A stretch of 15,000 nt of DNA from Chrysomallon squamiferum (lineage: Eukaryota > Mollusca > Gastropoda > Neomphalida > Peltospiridae). A program made the position numbers and the translations under genes. The notes below the pieces were generated by a model that made no database searches, had not been told where the DNA came from, and saw nothing but the letters and a program-made list of their open reading frames with translations. Location: assembly GCA_012295275.1 (NCBI GenBank), contig CM022678.1, positions 1,871,686 through 1,886,685 of the forward strand, in the 5' to 3' direction. Of this stretch, positions 1 through 10,330 are shown in pieces. Every line of letters starts with the position of its first letter. The stretch's first letter is position 1.

Positions 1-480
1 AAACAAAGTGAAACATTCAGGAACAAATCTTTAATAATTAGTGCTACGTCACTGGTTCAGTATACTGGGTACAATCATTTTCACGTTATTATCATAATCC
101 GGATTCAGTGACGTCATTAATTATTTTACATTTTAAACATAATTTATGACATCATCCGAACAGCTGCGGATAATTGATGTTTTCTTAGTGATTATGACGT
201 CAGAAAAAGAAGAAAACACGTAATTAGTGTTTTAAAACACGTCATCATCATAGGATGTTATGAAGCTTATATAAAGGTAACTATAAAGTAGTAATATTAC
301 TTATTTAATGTATATATCTTTTTATTTTCGCTATTTTTTTTTTTTTTTTGTTTTATTTATTGTAATTGAAAATGATCATAGGCAGGAACACAGAATGAAT
401 ATATATATGCGCAAGCTTAACCGCTCAAATTTACATGCATATATATTAACGTGTTTACCTTCATAGGCACAAACATACAT
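1..480. other. AT-rich unique sequence with CRE-like palindromes
   Basis: No coding region seen. It contains perfect TGACGTCA palindromes at 109–116 and 195–202 and a one-mismatch TGACATCA at 147–154. A T-run lies near 335–350. Whether the palindromes act as CREB/ATF sites is inference. Confidence 0.5.
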
Positions 481-560
481 ACATATATATCTACATACTT
501 TACTACTACATTCACATAAACACACACACACATACACATACGTACGTACATACAACCCCC

Positions 561-591
<31 letters not shown>

Positions 592-632
592 AATCTCTCT
601 CTCTCGATAAATTTCTGTTTCTCTCTTTATGT

Positions 633-668
<36 letters not shown>

Positions 669-860
669 TATTCATTGTCAAGCACAGAGATGTACATGAA
701 ATTCCATCACATGTAGATCGACGTAAACAGATACACAGTCAGACGATACTGAATGCAGCTAACCAGAAAGTCACACACACACAACTACGCACATCTGTAT
801 AGTTATATATTTGTAGCGTGATATATATATATATACATACATACACACACACACTTAACG
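480..860. repeat. Compound microsatellites (ACAT, CT, AT, AC)
   Basis: ACAT/TACA tetranucleotides, (CT)n at 561–576, (AT)n at 577–590, CT again near 595–605, (AC)n at 632–653, (AT)n at 653–669, then more AC and AT near 773–782 and 820–856. Open frames across this block translate to Tyr-Ile, Val-Cys and Arg-Glu repeats and are artefacts. Confidence 0.9.
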
Positions 861-1146
861 AAAGGTCAGACGCTTTCTCTAGACACGTGACCATCATAAG
901 CTGAGCTCTGGAAATGTCAACATCTCCTATTCCTTGACCCCGCCTCTCCCCACTCATGTAGTCATTGTTCTCAGTGACACGACAGTATTCTTGTCACCAG
1001 AGGTCGCTGCTGCTCGTGTAATGTTTACTCTTGCCTACTGTTCGCTGGTGTTCTGTAAACATTTGTTATGTAGGCCGTGGCAGACATAGTAAGCAAAGTC
1101 GATTTTTTTATATCTTTTCATTCGTGCATACAAAAATAACTACACT
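860..1146. other. Non-repetitive stretch without a recognised gene
   Basis: Mixed-composition sequence between microsatellite blocks, with CCCCGCCTCTCCCC near 938–951. No open frame of useful length and no RNA gene seen. Confidence 0.4.
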
Positions 1147-1218
1147 GTAGATACACGCATACTTACATACGTAGATACACGCATACTTACATACGTAGAT
1201 ACACGCATACTTACATAC
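1147..1218. repeat. 24-bp tandem repeat, three copies
   Basis: Three perfect adjacent copies of a 24-bp unit beginning GTAGATACACGCATAC (1147–1170, 1171–1194, 1195–1218), embedded in ACATAC-rich DNA that continues to about 1340. Confidence 0.92.
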
Positions 1219-1339
1219 ATAAATACAAACCTGCATATGTGCATGCTAACATGCACAGATACGTACAACTGTAACTACCTTACGTTCAGACATAAACACA
1301 TACTTATGTAAATACGCACATACATATCTATACACTAGT

Positions 1340-1470
1340 GCGGGAGAATGGGTGCCATACGTTCGAGTCTTGTCAGCGGCATCTGACAGGTTTGTGAGGT
1401 CGTGATTGGACTTTGTCCTCCTGCGCCAGTGCGTTCCAGAATATTGTCTGTGTGCAGTCTAGTCAGACAT
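1340..1470 (+). other. Non-repetitive island with a tRNA B-box-like sequence
   Basis: GTTCGAGTC at about 1361–1369 resembles the RNA polymerase III B box of tRNAs and tRNA-derived SINEs. The DNA around it is non-repetitive and flanked by ACAT repeats. No A box or cloverleaf could be drawn, so at most it is a fragment of an old SINE. Confidence 0.15.
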
Positions 1471-1640
1471 AAATGCCTACATATATACATTCATGCATGC
1501 ATATATACAAAGACGTACATACATACAAACACATGAATATACACACACACATACATATTAAAAAAACCCACATATATGCACACACATACGTACATACAAA
1601 CACCTACTTACATTCATACACATGTATTCTTTTCCTCTTT
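1470..1640. repeat. ACAT/ACAC-rich microsatellite block
   Basis: Imperfect CATA and CACA repeats from 1471 to about 1625. Short open frames read as Thr-His-Ile-Tyr repeats and are not genes. Confidence 0.85.
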
Positions 1641-2510
1641 CTCTCCTGCTTCCTTCCATCTGTCACTCTTCTTAATTTGTCCTTCTCTGTATCGTGAATT
1701 CATTTTCTCTGATGAATCTGACAGTGTGTGTGGTTCCTGTGGATATGTTAGAAAATCTTTTATTTATTTCTGTGTCAGCTGATCAGGGGAGATAACATCT
1801 TTCAATTTTTTTTTTTTTTTTTTTTTTTATGTGTTTGGGTCGTTGTCTGTTAACGTGCATACCAAGTGAAGCGTAAATCCGCCATCTTGTTTCACATGAT
1901 TTGAGTTTAATTTTTTGCAAAGAAAACAAGAAAACGACCTATTATTTGTTCATCAGCATTTATTTTTATTTTTGTTTAGATGTAATAGATGACTTTCGAT
2001 TATGTCAATGATGTTAACGTTTGAGATTAAAGTATATCAGATTCGTGCAAATAATAATAAATAAATAAATAAATAAATAAATAAAATTTAGTTAAATTAA
2101 ATTAAATATAACATAATATAATATAATTAATTATAACATAATATAATAAAAATAAATATCTCTAACATAAATAAATAAATACATTGTTCCACTCTGTATT
2201 CAGAGAAAAACTAAAACGAGGTTGTAATAAAAAGAAAGAAAAAAATCATTTGCCAACTGAGTTGTTTTTCTGAAACTCAAAGAAATGACCTTAAGACTGA
2301 AAACAGCCGTGCAGAATTCACTCAGATAACTTTCTAGTTTCTCTGTGTGTGGTTAGTGGGCGTGGTTACACCAAAACACAGTATATTTATATTTATATTT
2401 ATATGTTAGACGTAAACACATTTTTTATCTGCTGAAACAGAGGTAAGACATTTTTTTTTTTTTTTTTTTTTTTTTTGACATCACGAGCAAAGATGAATAA
2501 TTCTTAATTA
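1640..2510. repeat. AT-rich stretch with T-runs and AAAT repeats
   Basis: T-runs at 1806–1828 and 2451–2476, AAAT repeats at about 2050–2085, short duplicated TATAACATAATATAATA segments near 2107 and 2131, and TATATTTATATT near 2381–2403. The T-runs could be tails of minus-strand retroposons, but no body was recognised. No gene seen. Confidence 0.7.
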
Positions 2511-2512
2511 AT

Positions 2513-2553
<41 letters not shown>

Positions 2554-2556
2554 TGC
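2511..2556. repeat. (AAT)n microsatellite
   Basis: A near-perfect AAT tract of about 45 bp at the left edge of the larger trinucleotide block. Confidence 0.92.
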
Positions 2557-2559
2557 GTT

Positions 2560-3200
2560 ACTAGTAGTAGTTATATGTTGTCGTAGTAGTATAGTGGTGT
2601 TAATAATGTAGATGTCTAAAAGTTGTTATAGTAATAGTATTAGTAGTAGTTGTTGTTGTAGTTGTTGCAGTAGTATTATAATGGTGTTATAGAAGTCGTA
2701 AAAGTAATTAAAGCAATAGTTGTAGTAGTTGTTGTTGTTGAAGTAGTATAATGGTGTTAGTAACAGTAGATGTAACATTAACTGTAGTAATAGTTGTTGC
2801 AGTAGTCGTTGTTGTAGCTGTAATGCTGTTGTAGTAGTTGTAGTATATTGGTGTTAGTAGATGTTGCAAAAATAATTGTAGTAATAATAGCAGCAATAGT
2901 AGTGTTGTTGTTGTAGTAGTAGTAGTGGTATATTGTGTTAGTAGTAATAGTGTTAGTATTAGTAGTTGTTGTGGTTGTTGTAGTGGTTGTTGTAGTAGTA
3001 GTATAAAGGTGATAGTAGATGTATAAGTAATTGTAGTCATAGTCGCAGTAGTTGTTGTTGTAGCTGTCGTGTTGTCGTAGTAGTTTAATGGTGTTAGTAA
3101 ATGTCGTAAACGTAATCGTGGTAATAGTAGTAGTTGTTACTGCTGCTGTAGTAGTAGTAGATGTAAATATAGATGTAGCAGAAAGAGTAGTCACAGAAGA
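2560..3200. repeat. Degenerate TAG/TTG trinucleotide block with a longer hidden period
   Basis: About 640 bp of GTA/GTT/GCA-type triplets. Recurring GGTGTTA-like blocks, usually after AGTATAAT, start at about 2596, 2683, 2753, 2850, 2934, 3008 and 3090, which implies units of 70–97 bp made of triplets. Reverse-strand open frames are Thr/Leu/Tyr repeats and are discounted. Confidence 0.8.
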
Positions 3201-3329
3201 GCAGTGTTCAGAGTGAGGACAACAACGTGGTGAAAGATAAAATAATACGTCGTGTTTTTGTTTTTGTTTATCTGTTTACTTATTGATTTATTTATTTTCT
3301 TTTTCATTGAATTCTGATTTCCATAATCA

Positions 3330-3600
3330 TAGTGGCAGTAACAGTAGTAGTAACAGTAGTGATAGTTGTTGTTGTAGTAGTAGTAGTAGTAGTAGAAGCA
3401 GTTATGGTATTAGCAGATGTATTGGTAGTTCTGTTAGTAGTAACAGTGGTGGTAATTGTAGTAGTAACGGGTGCAGTAATAATAATAGTAGCAGTAATTG
3501 TATTATTATTATTATTAATAGTAGTAATGAAAGTGAAAGTGTTCATTCAGTAATGGTATTATCATCATCATCATCATCATCATCATTGGTGGTAGTAACA
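3330..3600. repeat. Second GTA/ATC trinucleotide block
   Basis: Imperfect AGT/GTA triplets from 3330, an ATT tract near 3499–3515 and ATC repeats at about 3561–3587. Open frames read Ser-Ser-Ser, Val-Val-Val or Thr-Thr-Thr according to frame, as expected for a triplet repeat and not for a protein. Confidence 0.85.
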
Positions 3601-3865
3601 GGCAGCATAGTGAAGATGTACATTTAGGGGCATCAACGAATGATTTTATTAAATTCTTCCTTCGTTGTCACAGTGTGGGTTGTTTGAACAGAACGACGTG
3701 TTCAGAAATGTGAAAACCTGGTTAAAACTCGTCTGTGTGGGAAACACGTGGAGGTCTGAAGTAATGAAAAACAGAAAATTCGCACAGATAACAGTTTGTA
3801 GCAGCTTGCTGTTTTAAATAGAAGTTCAAATATATTTTACAGGTGTCTCTGTGTGCGTGTTTGTC
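3600..3865. other. Non-repetitive sequence, nothing recognised
   Basis: Mixed sequence between the triplet block and the GT tract; no coding or RNA feature seen. Confidence 0.4.
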
Positions 3866-3867
3866 CA

Positions 3868-4116
3868 TATATGTGTGTGTGTGTGTGTGTGTGTGTCTGT
3901 CTGTGTGTATGTGTCTGTGTGTGTGTCTGTGTGTGTATGTGTCTGTGTGTGTGTCTGTGTGTATGTGTCTGTGTGTGTGTGTGTCTGTGTGTGTGTGTGT
4001 GTCTGTGTATGTGTGTGTGGGTGGGTGTATGTGTGTGGGTGTGTGGGTGTGTGTGGGTGTGTCTGTGTGTGTGTGTGTGGGTGGGTGGGTGGGTGGGTGG
4101 GTGGGTGTGTGGGTGT
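3868..4116. repeat. (GT)n tract with TCTG and GGGT variants
   Basis: About 250 bp of GT repeats broken by TCTG and TATG, ending at 4079–4113 in seven GGG runs separated by single T bases plus an eighth run. Open frames on both strands (Cys-Val or Thr-His repeats) are artefacts. Confidence 0.93.
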
Positions 4117-4950
4117 AAAACGATACGGGTTGTTGTTACTGGTTTCTGAATTAAAACAAAATATATAAAGTATAAAAATCACCCACACTTTTGGCTGGGA
4201 ACTGTAGGGAATTGTTTTTCTTTTTGTTATACGTATTAGGAGGACATCTGACCTTTGACCGTGACTGTGACGATTAGTCCGTGCACTGCTCATCTGGTTT
4301 TACTACTTGTGTGAGCAGACGACGCTGTCACTCACGTGGCACGAGTTGTCCAGGCAATGCATGCTCTACATCCCAGACTGTAAGTTAACTCTGTTATTTA
4401 ATCATCGTCTTTTCTGTGTTCGTTCTAATGCATAAAACGTAACTTAACAACATGAATGAACGATAGGCAGGATATGCGAGAAGCCAGGACAGACTTGTAC
4501 GTTTTATATTTTACAATGCATGGTAGATATTTTAAATTAAGCCCAGGGTTACTCACTTTTTTTTTTTTTTTTTAAAATTTATTGCAATCTTTTGAAATTC
4601 CGCTTTAGCAGTGCTATCCCCACCTCCCCGTCAACAACAACAACAACAACGACAACGAAATAAATGGTTTAAGATGTCTGACTGTAAAAGTAGATAAGCA
4701 AACTGTAGCAAGGACGACTCCTGTTGTGACGTCAGCATCATTAACGTCTTTAATCGTTTTGTACTGGGGGGGAGGTATTTTTATAATTCATTTATAGTTA
4801 ATCTGTGTTCTATGAGAGGGAACACATACAGAACGAAATATACACTGTTTATAGAAAATATACATTAAAAACTGACGTATAATTTGATAGATTACCACGC
4901 TTTGAATACTGCTATTCTACGACTGCTATTTCTTCTGGTACTACTGCAAC
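4117..4950. other. Unique sequence, no supported gene
   Basis: Contains a T-run at about 4558–4573, short CAA repeats near 4632–4650, a TGACGTCA at 4737–4744, and an exon-like donor CAGACT|GTAAGT at 4379/4380 after about 150 bp of higher-complexity DNA. No long open frame. Confidence 0.4.
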
Positions 4951-4955
4951 TATAA

Positions 4956-4956
4956 T

Positions 4957-4994
<38 letters not shown>

Positions 4995-4995
4995 T
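4956..4995. repeat. (CTA)n microsatellite
   Basis: About 12 copies of CTA/ACT, followed by an AT-rich spacer and a short AC tract (about 5020–5047). Confidence 0.92.
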
Positions 4996-5047
4996 ACTAT
5001 TATATAATTATTTTTTTAACACACACACACACATACATACACACACA

Positions 5048-5412
5048 GAGTTACTTTAGTATTTTGTTGCTGGTTTAGATCTTAAAAGACCTTTCTTGAA
5101 AACAGTATTCTCTCCAAAAATAAGAAATAAATTGTTATTTAAGGACTATTTCGCTTTGATGCACGCGACACCGTAACGAATGCGCGCGAACCTATTAGTG
5201 TCGAGACTGATGAGGCGAGAACTAAAACTGTTAGCTGTGTTTAGTGTCTGTATTGGAGATTTACGACCTGTGTTACTTACGACTGGTTTTACGACGGCTC
5301 GAGTGAATGTTATCCCGTTTTATTAATCGTAATAGAAACTTAGTCCACTGTAGTCCGAATTGCGGTTTCGTTTAAACTAATTAAAATGTTCATCGTAACA
5401 GAATATACATAC
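5048..5412. other. Unique sequence with CpG-containing words
   Basis: Higher complexity than its surroundings, with GCGCGCG near 5180. CTGATGAGGCGAGAAC near 5206 resembles part of a hammerhead core but lacks stem II. No gene assigned. Confidence 0.35.
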
Positions 5413-5460
5413 GTATGACGTAAGTTTGACATGTATGACGTAAGTTTGACTTGTATGACG
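5413..5460. repeat. 20-bp tandem repeat containing TGACGTAAG
   Basis: Units GTATGACGTAAGTTTGACAT (5413–5432) and the same with a TT ending (5433–5452), then a partial GTATGACG. Each carries a CRE-like TGACG half-site. Confidence 0.85.
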
Positions 5461-7237
5461 CGGTTACATACAGTAATACGGGTCCTGTGACTACAGCTGC
5501 GCGACCTAAGTGCAAAATCAGCTTACGACCAACTGGTCGGAACGTAACGTGGTCGTATGTCAGTATATAAATTTACATGATAAAAGAAACAATTGGTTAT
5601 TGTTTACAGATATCAGCTTCATCCTGCTCAGAAGGAAATGATAAAATTGATATCTTAAAACAGAAAACACTTTGTCCCCACAAAAGTATCTCGAAAGTTA
5701 ATCCAACCAGAAAAATGTAACGTATACTGCTTAAGAAAAATATTGTTGAAATAAAATATCCGTAAAGAGTACGTCACTGTTAAAAGTAAATAAAACGTAA
5801 ATCGTTGAAAGCTGCCAGTGAAGTTTCGAGAATAATATTCTTTTATTTTTTTTTTATTTTTTTTTTTTTTTTTTATCTGTACGGCCTTCGGTTGTTATCT
5901 CAAGAGAAGTTTAATATCAGCGAGTCAGAAAAGGTGTATAGATTACGTCACTGGAAACAGTTCGACCTTCAAGGCGGGGCAGTGTTACAGTTAGTGTGTT
6001 AGAAAGTTAGTGAGAGCGTTGTAGTCTTATGACGTCACGTATGGATCAGTACTGATTTCCAGTTCCACTTTGGATAAACGACAAACAGTTTAATCACAGT
6101 ACTGAGACTGACACAGTTTTAGGTAGCTAAATCAGTGAAACACTTGTAAGATGTCGGCGCAGAATAACATGAGATACAAAATCAAATAATCATATTCAAG
6201 GCAAAAAACCCAGCAAGTATTAATTTAAGAAACTTTAAAAATAAAAACAGAAAATGTAACAATCACATTAATAATAATTTTGCGGTTTAGTTCAACGCCT
6301 TGTTTCTTTTACGAAAATGTCACGTAAAACTGAATAAATCAACTTTATTTTGTCAAACTTGTCAATCGAGCTTCTTTTTTCTTTCTTCTTCTTCTGATTT
6401 TTTTCTTTTTCACATTGTTATTTTTCTACTGACACAGGCATGTGCTCGCATAACCGGTGTTAACGATAAACGTCGACTGTAATCGAAAAAACAAACAAAC
6501 CCTGCTTATTATTTTCAGTTCAGTTTTGTTTAACAAATAAAATTAATTTAAATGAAATGTGAGATAATAAAAAGCCACGTACTTTTACAGAAATAGATAT
6601 TCTCTGCTCACCAGATGTGTTTTTGATTATGAGGAAGTTTTTACATGTACACCGGTTATGGCTGTACCTGATGTCTGACCGCGATAAAATGTTTGATTTG
6701 ATAAATTTGAAAAGCGAAAATGGGTTTGTACAGTTTTATATGATTTACATTTTCTTTTTGTTTTGTTTTAAATATCTAATTAAACACTAATTAATGAAAA
6801 GGTTGCCTTTTATTTAATTATTATAACCAATAATAAAGTAAGTAAACAGTCTAATTGCCGTGAATAGATTTTTGCTCTAAGCAGAGAAAAATAGTTCGAG
6901 ATAATTATTATTATTATCTGTATTTTATACAAGTTATTAGTGTTTATGAACACTGTTATTATTCTTGTTTTAATTTTGTTTATTTAAATGTCCAGATTTT
7001 AAATGCATAGCAATACAGTTTAAAAATTAATTTAAAAATAAACATTTCATATCGGTGAAGGTCATGCCAAAGTTCTAATGGCGGAGTAGTCGATAAAAAT
7101 GACTTATCATCGTAATGTTTAATTTGGTTTGAAATTTGATGTAATATGTTGTTAAAACAATTTGTTCCAAACCATGGATGATAGAATGTCACAAACATTT
7201 CACAAGACCACACAAAATACACCAAAACATGAATAAT
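5461..7237. other. Long AT-rich unique stretch, no supported gene
   Basis: T-rich run at 5838–5873 and a TGACGTCA at 6030–6037. On the minus strand 7225–6980 an 81-codon open frame of mixed composition exists; it resembles no family I know and may be chance. Nothing else recognised. Confidence 0.4.
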
Positions 7238-7258
7238 AAAAAAAAAAAAAAAAAAAAA
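7238..7258 (+). repeat. A-run, possible retroposon tail
   Basis: About 21 A residues after GAATAATA. Position and orientation fit the 3' tail of a + strand retroposed copy, but no body, promoter box or target-site duplication was recognised. Confidence 0.3.
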
Positions 7259-7658
7259 TGTCTTTCAAAATAAACACGACCTGTGCCTGGAAAACATTAT
7301 TTAACGTAACCAGGACAAAACGTAATTGATTTTCATTAAAACTGCAGTGACTATGAATTTGTATGTATGTATGTATGTGTGTATATGTGTGTGTATTATT
7401 ATTCTTATTATTTTATTATAAATAACGCATGCGTGTTTGTATGAAACTAAGTGCAGTATGACAGTATAGAAGTTTTTAACTACAAGAAATTTTTAAAAAG
7501 GTTCGGAAGTTTTACGGTGTAATTTTATGACTAGTTCCTGTATGTAGGGATGGTTCTTCCTTGTTGAGTGTAGTTCAAAACCACATTATTTCTGTTTGTA
7601 CTAATAAAAACAATACCACAACAATAACAATAGCTAGAGTAATGACAGCAACAATCAC

Positions 7659-7659
<1 letters not shown>

Positions 7660-7726
<67 letters not shown>

Positions 7727-7860
7727 CGCTAGTTGTAGTAATAATAATAAAAGGACGACTACTACTACCACTACTACTATTAATAATAACACTACACGAT
7801 CAACCACCAGGACCACAACAACAACAACAACAATAATGAGCAACAACAATGGGACAGGAA
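7660..7860. repeat. (ATA)n tract followed by mixed triplets
   Basis: A perfect ATA tract at about 7660–7725, then ACT/CAA triplets to about 7836. Downstream CTA/ATA triplets recur at 7950–7990. Poly-Ile and poly-Leu open frames here are artefacts. Confidence 0.93.
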
Positions 7861-8069
7861 CAACTAGTATTGTCATAAAAATGAACAAAATTAATATTTC
7901 CCTTTATTTCCAAATGAAGCATCTGTTACCCTAATTTATAGCTTATAATACTAATACTAATACTACTACTAATACTAATACTAATAATAACCAGTGAGTG
8001 CAAAATCTGTGAAGCAAAGAGGGTTCAGTGAATTCTAAACTGCACCTGTCACGTTGTGTTGTGTGTTTT

Positions 8070-8110
8070 CAGAGGCGGATCCACAACAAGGAAGGGGGAA
8101 GGGGGAGTGC
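8070..8110. mobile_element. Possible hAT-type transposon terminus
   Basis: CAGAGGCGGATCC at 8070–8082 followed by a G-rich run (GGAAGGGGGAAGGGGGAGTG) resembles the CAGxGGCGGATC terminal sequence of many invertebrate non-autonomous hAT elements, as I recall them. A matching inverted end and an 8-bp duplication were not found; GATCCTCGACCTCCCC near 8459 is a poor candidate. Confidence 0.25.
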
Positions 8111-8547
8111 ATGTCAGTCACGTCGACAACTTACTAAATCACTAAGCAAATGTTTTCCCCTTTTTTTGCTACATTTATTTATTTATTTATTTATTTATTT
8201 ATTTTTCAAAAATAGGCTCTTATTTTTATTTTAAAGTCATATTTTTTTATTTAAAATCGTTTATTTTATTTTATTTTATGTTGTTTCATTATTATATTAA
8301 TATTAATTAATTACTTTGTTTAAGATTAAATAATCAATTTGTATGTTTATTTATGTCTTCTTCTTGTTATTATTCTTATTATTCTTCTTATTATTATTGT
8401 TATATATTTTTTTATTCCACTGATAAGAATGTTTAGTTCACAGTGCTTTTTCATATCGATCCTCGACCTCCCCTAATAAATGTTTATCTGCTCCTGTTGC
8501 TGAAACGTGGAGTAAATCAGTAACTGTCGGTAGTGAGCGACGTACGT
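8110..8547. repeat. AT-rich stretch with ATTT repeats
   Basis: (ATTT)n at about 8172–8203, TTTTA repeats at 8261–8279 and ATTCTT/ATT triplets at 8357–8400. No gene seen. Confidence 0.75.
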
Positions 8548-9744
8548 ATTACTTATTACATTTAGATATCAGTGATATTATTTATTACAGTTAGATATCA
8601 GTGATATTATTTGTTACAGTTAGATATCAGTGTTATTATTTGTTACAGTTAGATATCAGTGTTATTATTTATTACAGTTAGATATCAGTGTTATTACTTA
8701 TTACATTTAGATATCAGTGTTATTATTTATTACATTTAGATATCAGTGTTATTATTTATTACAGTTAGATATCAGTGTTATTATTTATTACATTTAGATA
8801 TCAGTGTTATTATTTATTACAGTTAGATATCAGTGTTATTATTTATTACATTTAGATATCAGTGTTATTACTTATTACATTTAGATATCAGCGTTATTAC
8901 TTATTACATTTAGATATCAGTGTTATTTACTTGTTACATTTAGATATCAGTGTTATTTACTTGTTACATTTAGATATCAGTGTTATTATTTATTACATTT
9001 AGATATCTGTTATTATTTATTACAGTTAGATATCAGTGTTATTATTTATTACAGTTAGATATCAGTGTTATTATTTATTACAGTTAGATATCAGTGTTAT
9101 TACTTATTACATTTAGATATCAGTGTTATTATTTATTACAGTTATATATCAGTGTTATTAGATATCAGTGTTATTATTATTACAGTTAGATATCAGTGTT
9201 ATTATTTATTACAGTTAGATATCAGTGTTATTACTTATTACATTTAGATATCAGTGTTATTACTTATTACAGTTAGATATCAGTGTTATTACTTATTACA
9301 GTTATATATCAGTGTTATTACTTATTACATTTAGATATCAGTGTTATTATTTATTACATTTAGATATCAGTGTTATTACTTATTACATTTAGATATCAGT
9401 GTTATTATGTATTACATTTAGATATCTGTTATTATTTATTACATTTAGATATCTGTTATTATTTATTACAGTTATATATCAGTGTTATTATTTATTACAT
9501 TTAGATATCAGTGTTATTACTTATTACATTTAGATATCTGTTATTATTTATTACAGTTAGATATCAGTGTTGTTACTTATTACATTTAGATATCAGTGAT
9601 ATTATTTATTACATTTAGATATCAGTGTTATTATTACAGTTAGATATCAATATTATTATTTATGACAGATTTCAGTGTTATTACTTGTTAGTTAGGCATC
9701 AGTTATTACTTATTACAGTTAGATATCAGAGTTATTATTTATTA
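8548..9744. repeat. 29-bp minisatellite, about 42 copies
   Basis: Head-to-tail units of about 29 bp with the core TTAGATATCAGTGTTATTA followed by (T/C)TTATTACA. By eye there are about 42 units. Copies differ mainly at two sites (ACATTT or ACAGTT; ATTATTT or ATTACTT). Four lack two bases (GATATCTGTT, near 9003, 9421, 9448 and 9535), and two adjacent copies near 8920–8960 share one insertion. The last units, after about 9640, are more diverged. There are no unique spacers. Confidence 0.97.
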
Positions 9745-10080
9745 TAATTATTTCCCGTGAATAATAAAATACGGAGGTAGAAACAAACAAAGACTGAAAG
9801 AGAGAAAGAAGGAAGCAAGCAACGAAAGAAAGAAATAAACAAACAGAAAACTAACTTACTAAGTAAGCAAGTAAGTAAACTCAGAAAGAAGAAAAGAAAG
9901 AAAGAGGGAGAGAAATATAAATTTTGAAACATAAATAAATGAATTTACATGTGGTAAAGTTTATCTGATTCGTGTTGTAACAATCACAGAAGAAAGATTT
10001 TCTGAAGACTGTTTAACTTTGAAGGGGAAACTCAACGACACGATTGTGCGATTAGTGAACTCAGTTCTCTTATCACTTCA
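9745..10080. other. Purine-rich AAAG stretch, then unique sequence
   Basis: GAAA/AAAG/CAAA-type imperfect tetranucleotides on the + strand from about 9778 to 9915, then unremarkable sequence. No gene. Confidence 0.6.
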
Positions 10081-10094
10081 ACATGTTGCATTAA

Positions 10095-10330
10095 ACACAC
10101 ACCCATACACACAAGAACACAGAGACGTAGACAGGCAGGCACAGAGAAACACACACAACAAAACAGACATACACAAATATACACGAAGCTACATACAAAT
10201 ACATAAATATATAAATCACAGATGCATAAATACATCAATTACAGATGCATATACGCATAGACAGACAAATATGCATACATACATACATATATCTATACAC
10301 ACACGCTCACACTTACACGTGTTCTATATT
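10095..10330. repeat. ACAC/ACAT-rich microsatellite block
   Basis: Imperfect CA and CATA repeats, including two similar ATAAAT…CACAGATGCATA segments near 10202–10250. Short open frames are repeat translations. Confidence 0.8.

Noticed and set aside
2708-3627. Thr-, Leu-, Ser- or Val-rich open frames on both strands
   Set aside because: A triplet repeat stays open in several frames at once; none has a conserved domain or splice context.
3826-4293. Minus-strand His-Thr repeat open frame of 155 codons
   Set aside because: It is the complement of the GT tract; the non-repeat ends show no recognisable domain.
5195-5230. Hammerhead ribozyme core (CTGATGAG then GAGAAC)
   Set aside because: Only a few bases separate the two conserved parts, leaving no stem II, and no pairing stems I and III were found.
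6980-7225. 81-codon open frame on the minus strand
   Set aside because: Composition is not simple repeat, but no family, splice pattern or neighbour supports it, and AT-rich open frames of this size occur by chance.
7238-7258. Retroposed gene copy ending in this A-run
   Set aside because: No coding similarity, promoter box or target-site duplication was found upstream; kept only as a low-confidence A-run feature.
8548-9744. CRISPR-like array
   Set aside because: Units of about 29 bp abut each other with no unique spacers, in eukaryotic DNA; it is a minisatellite.
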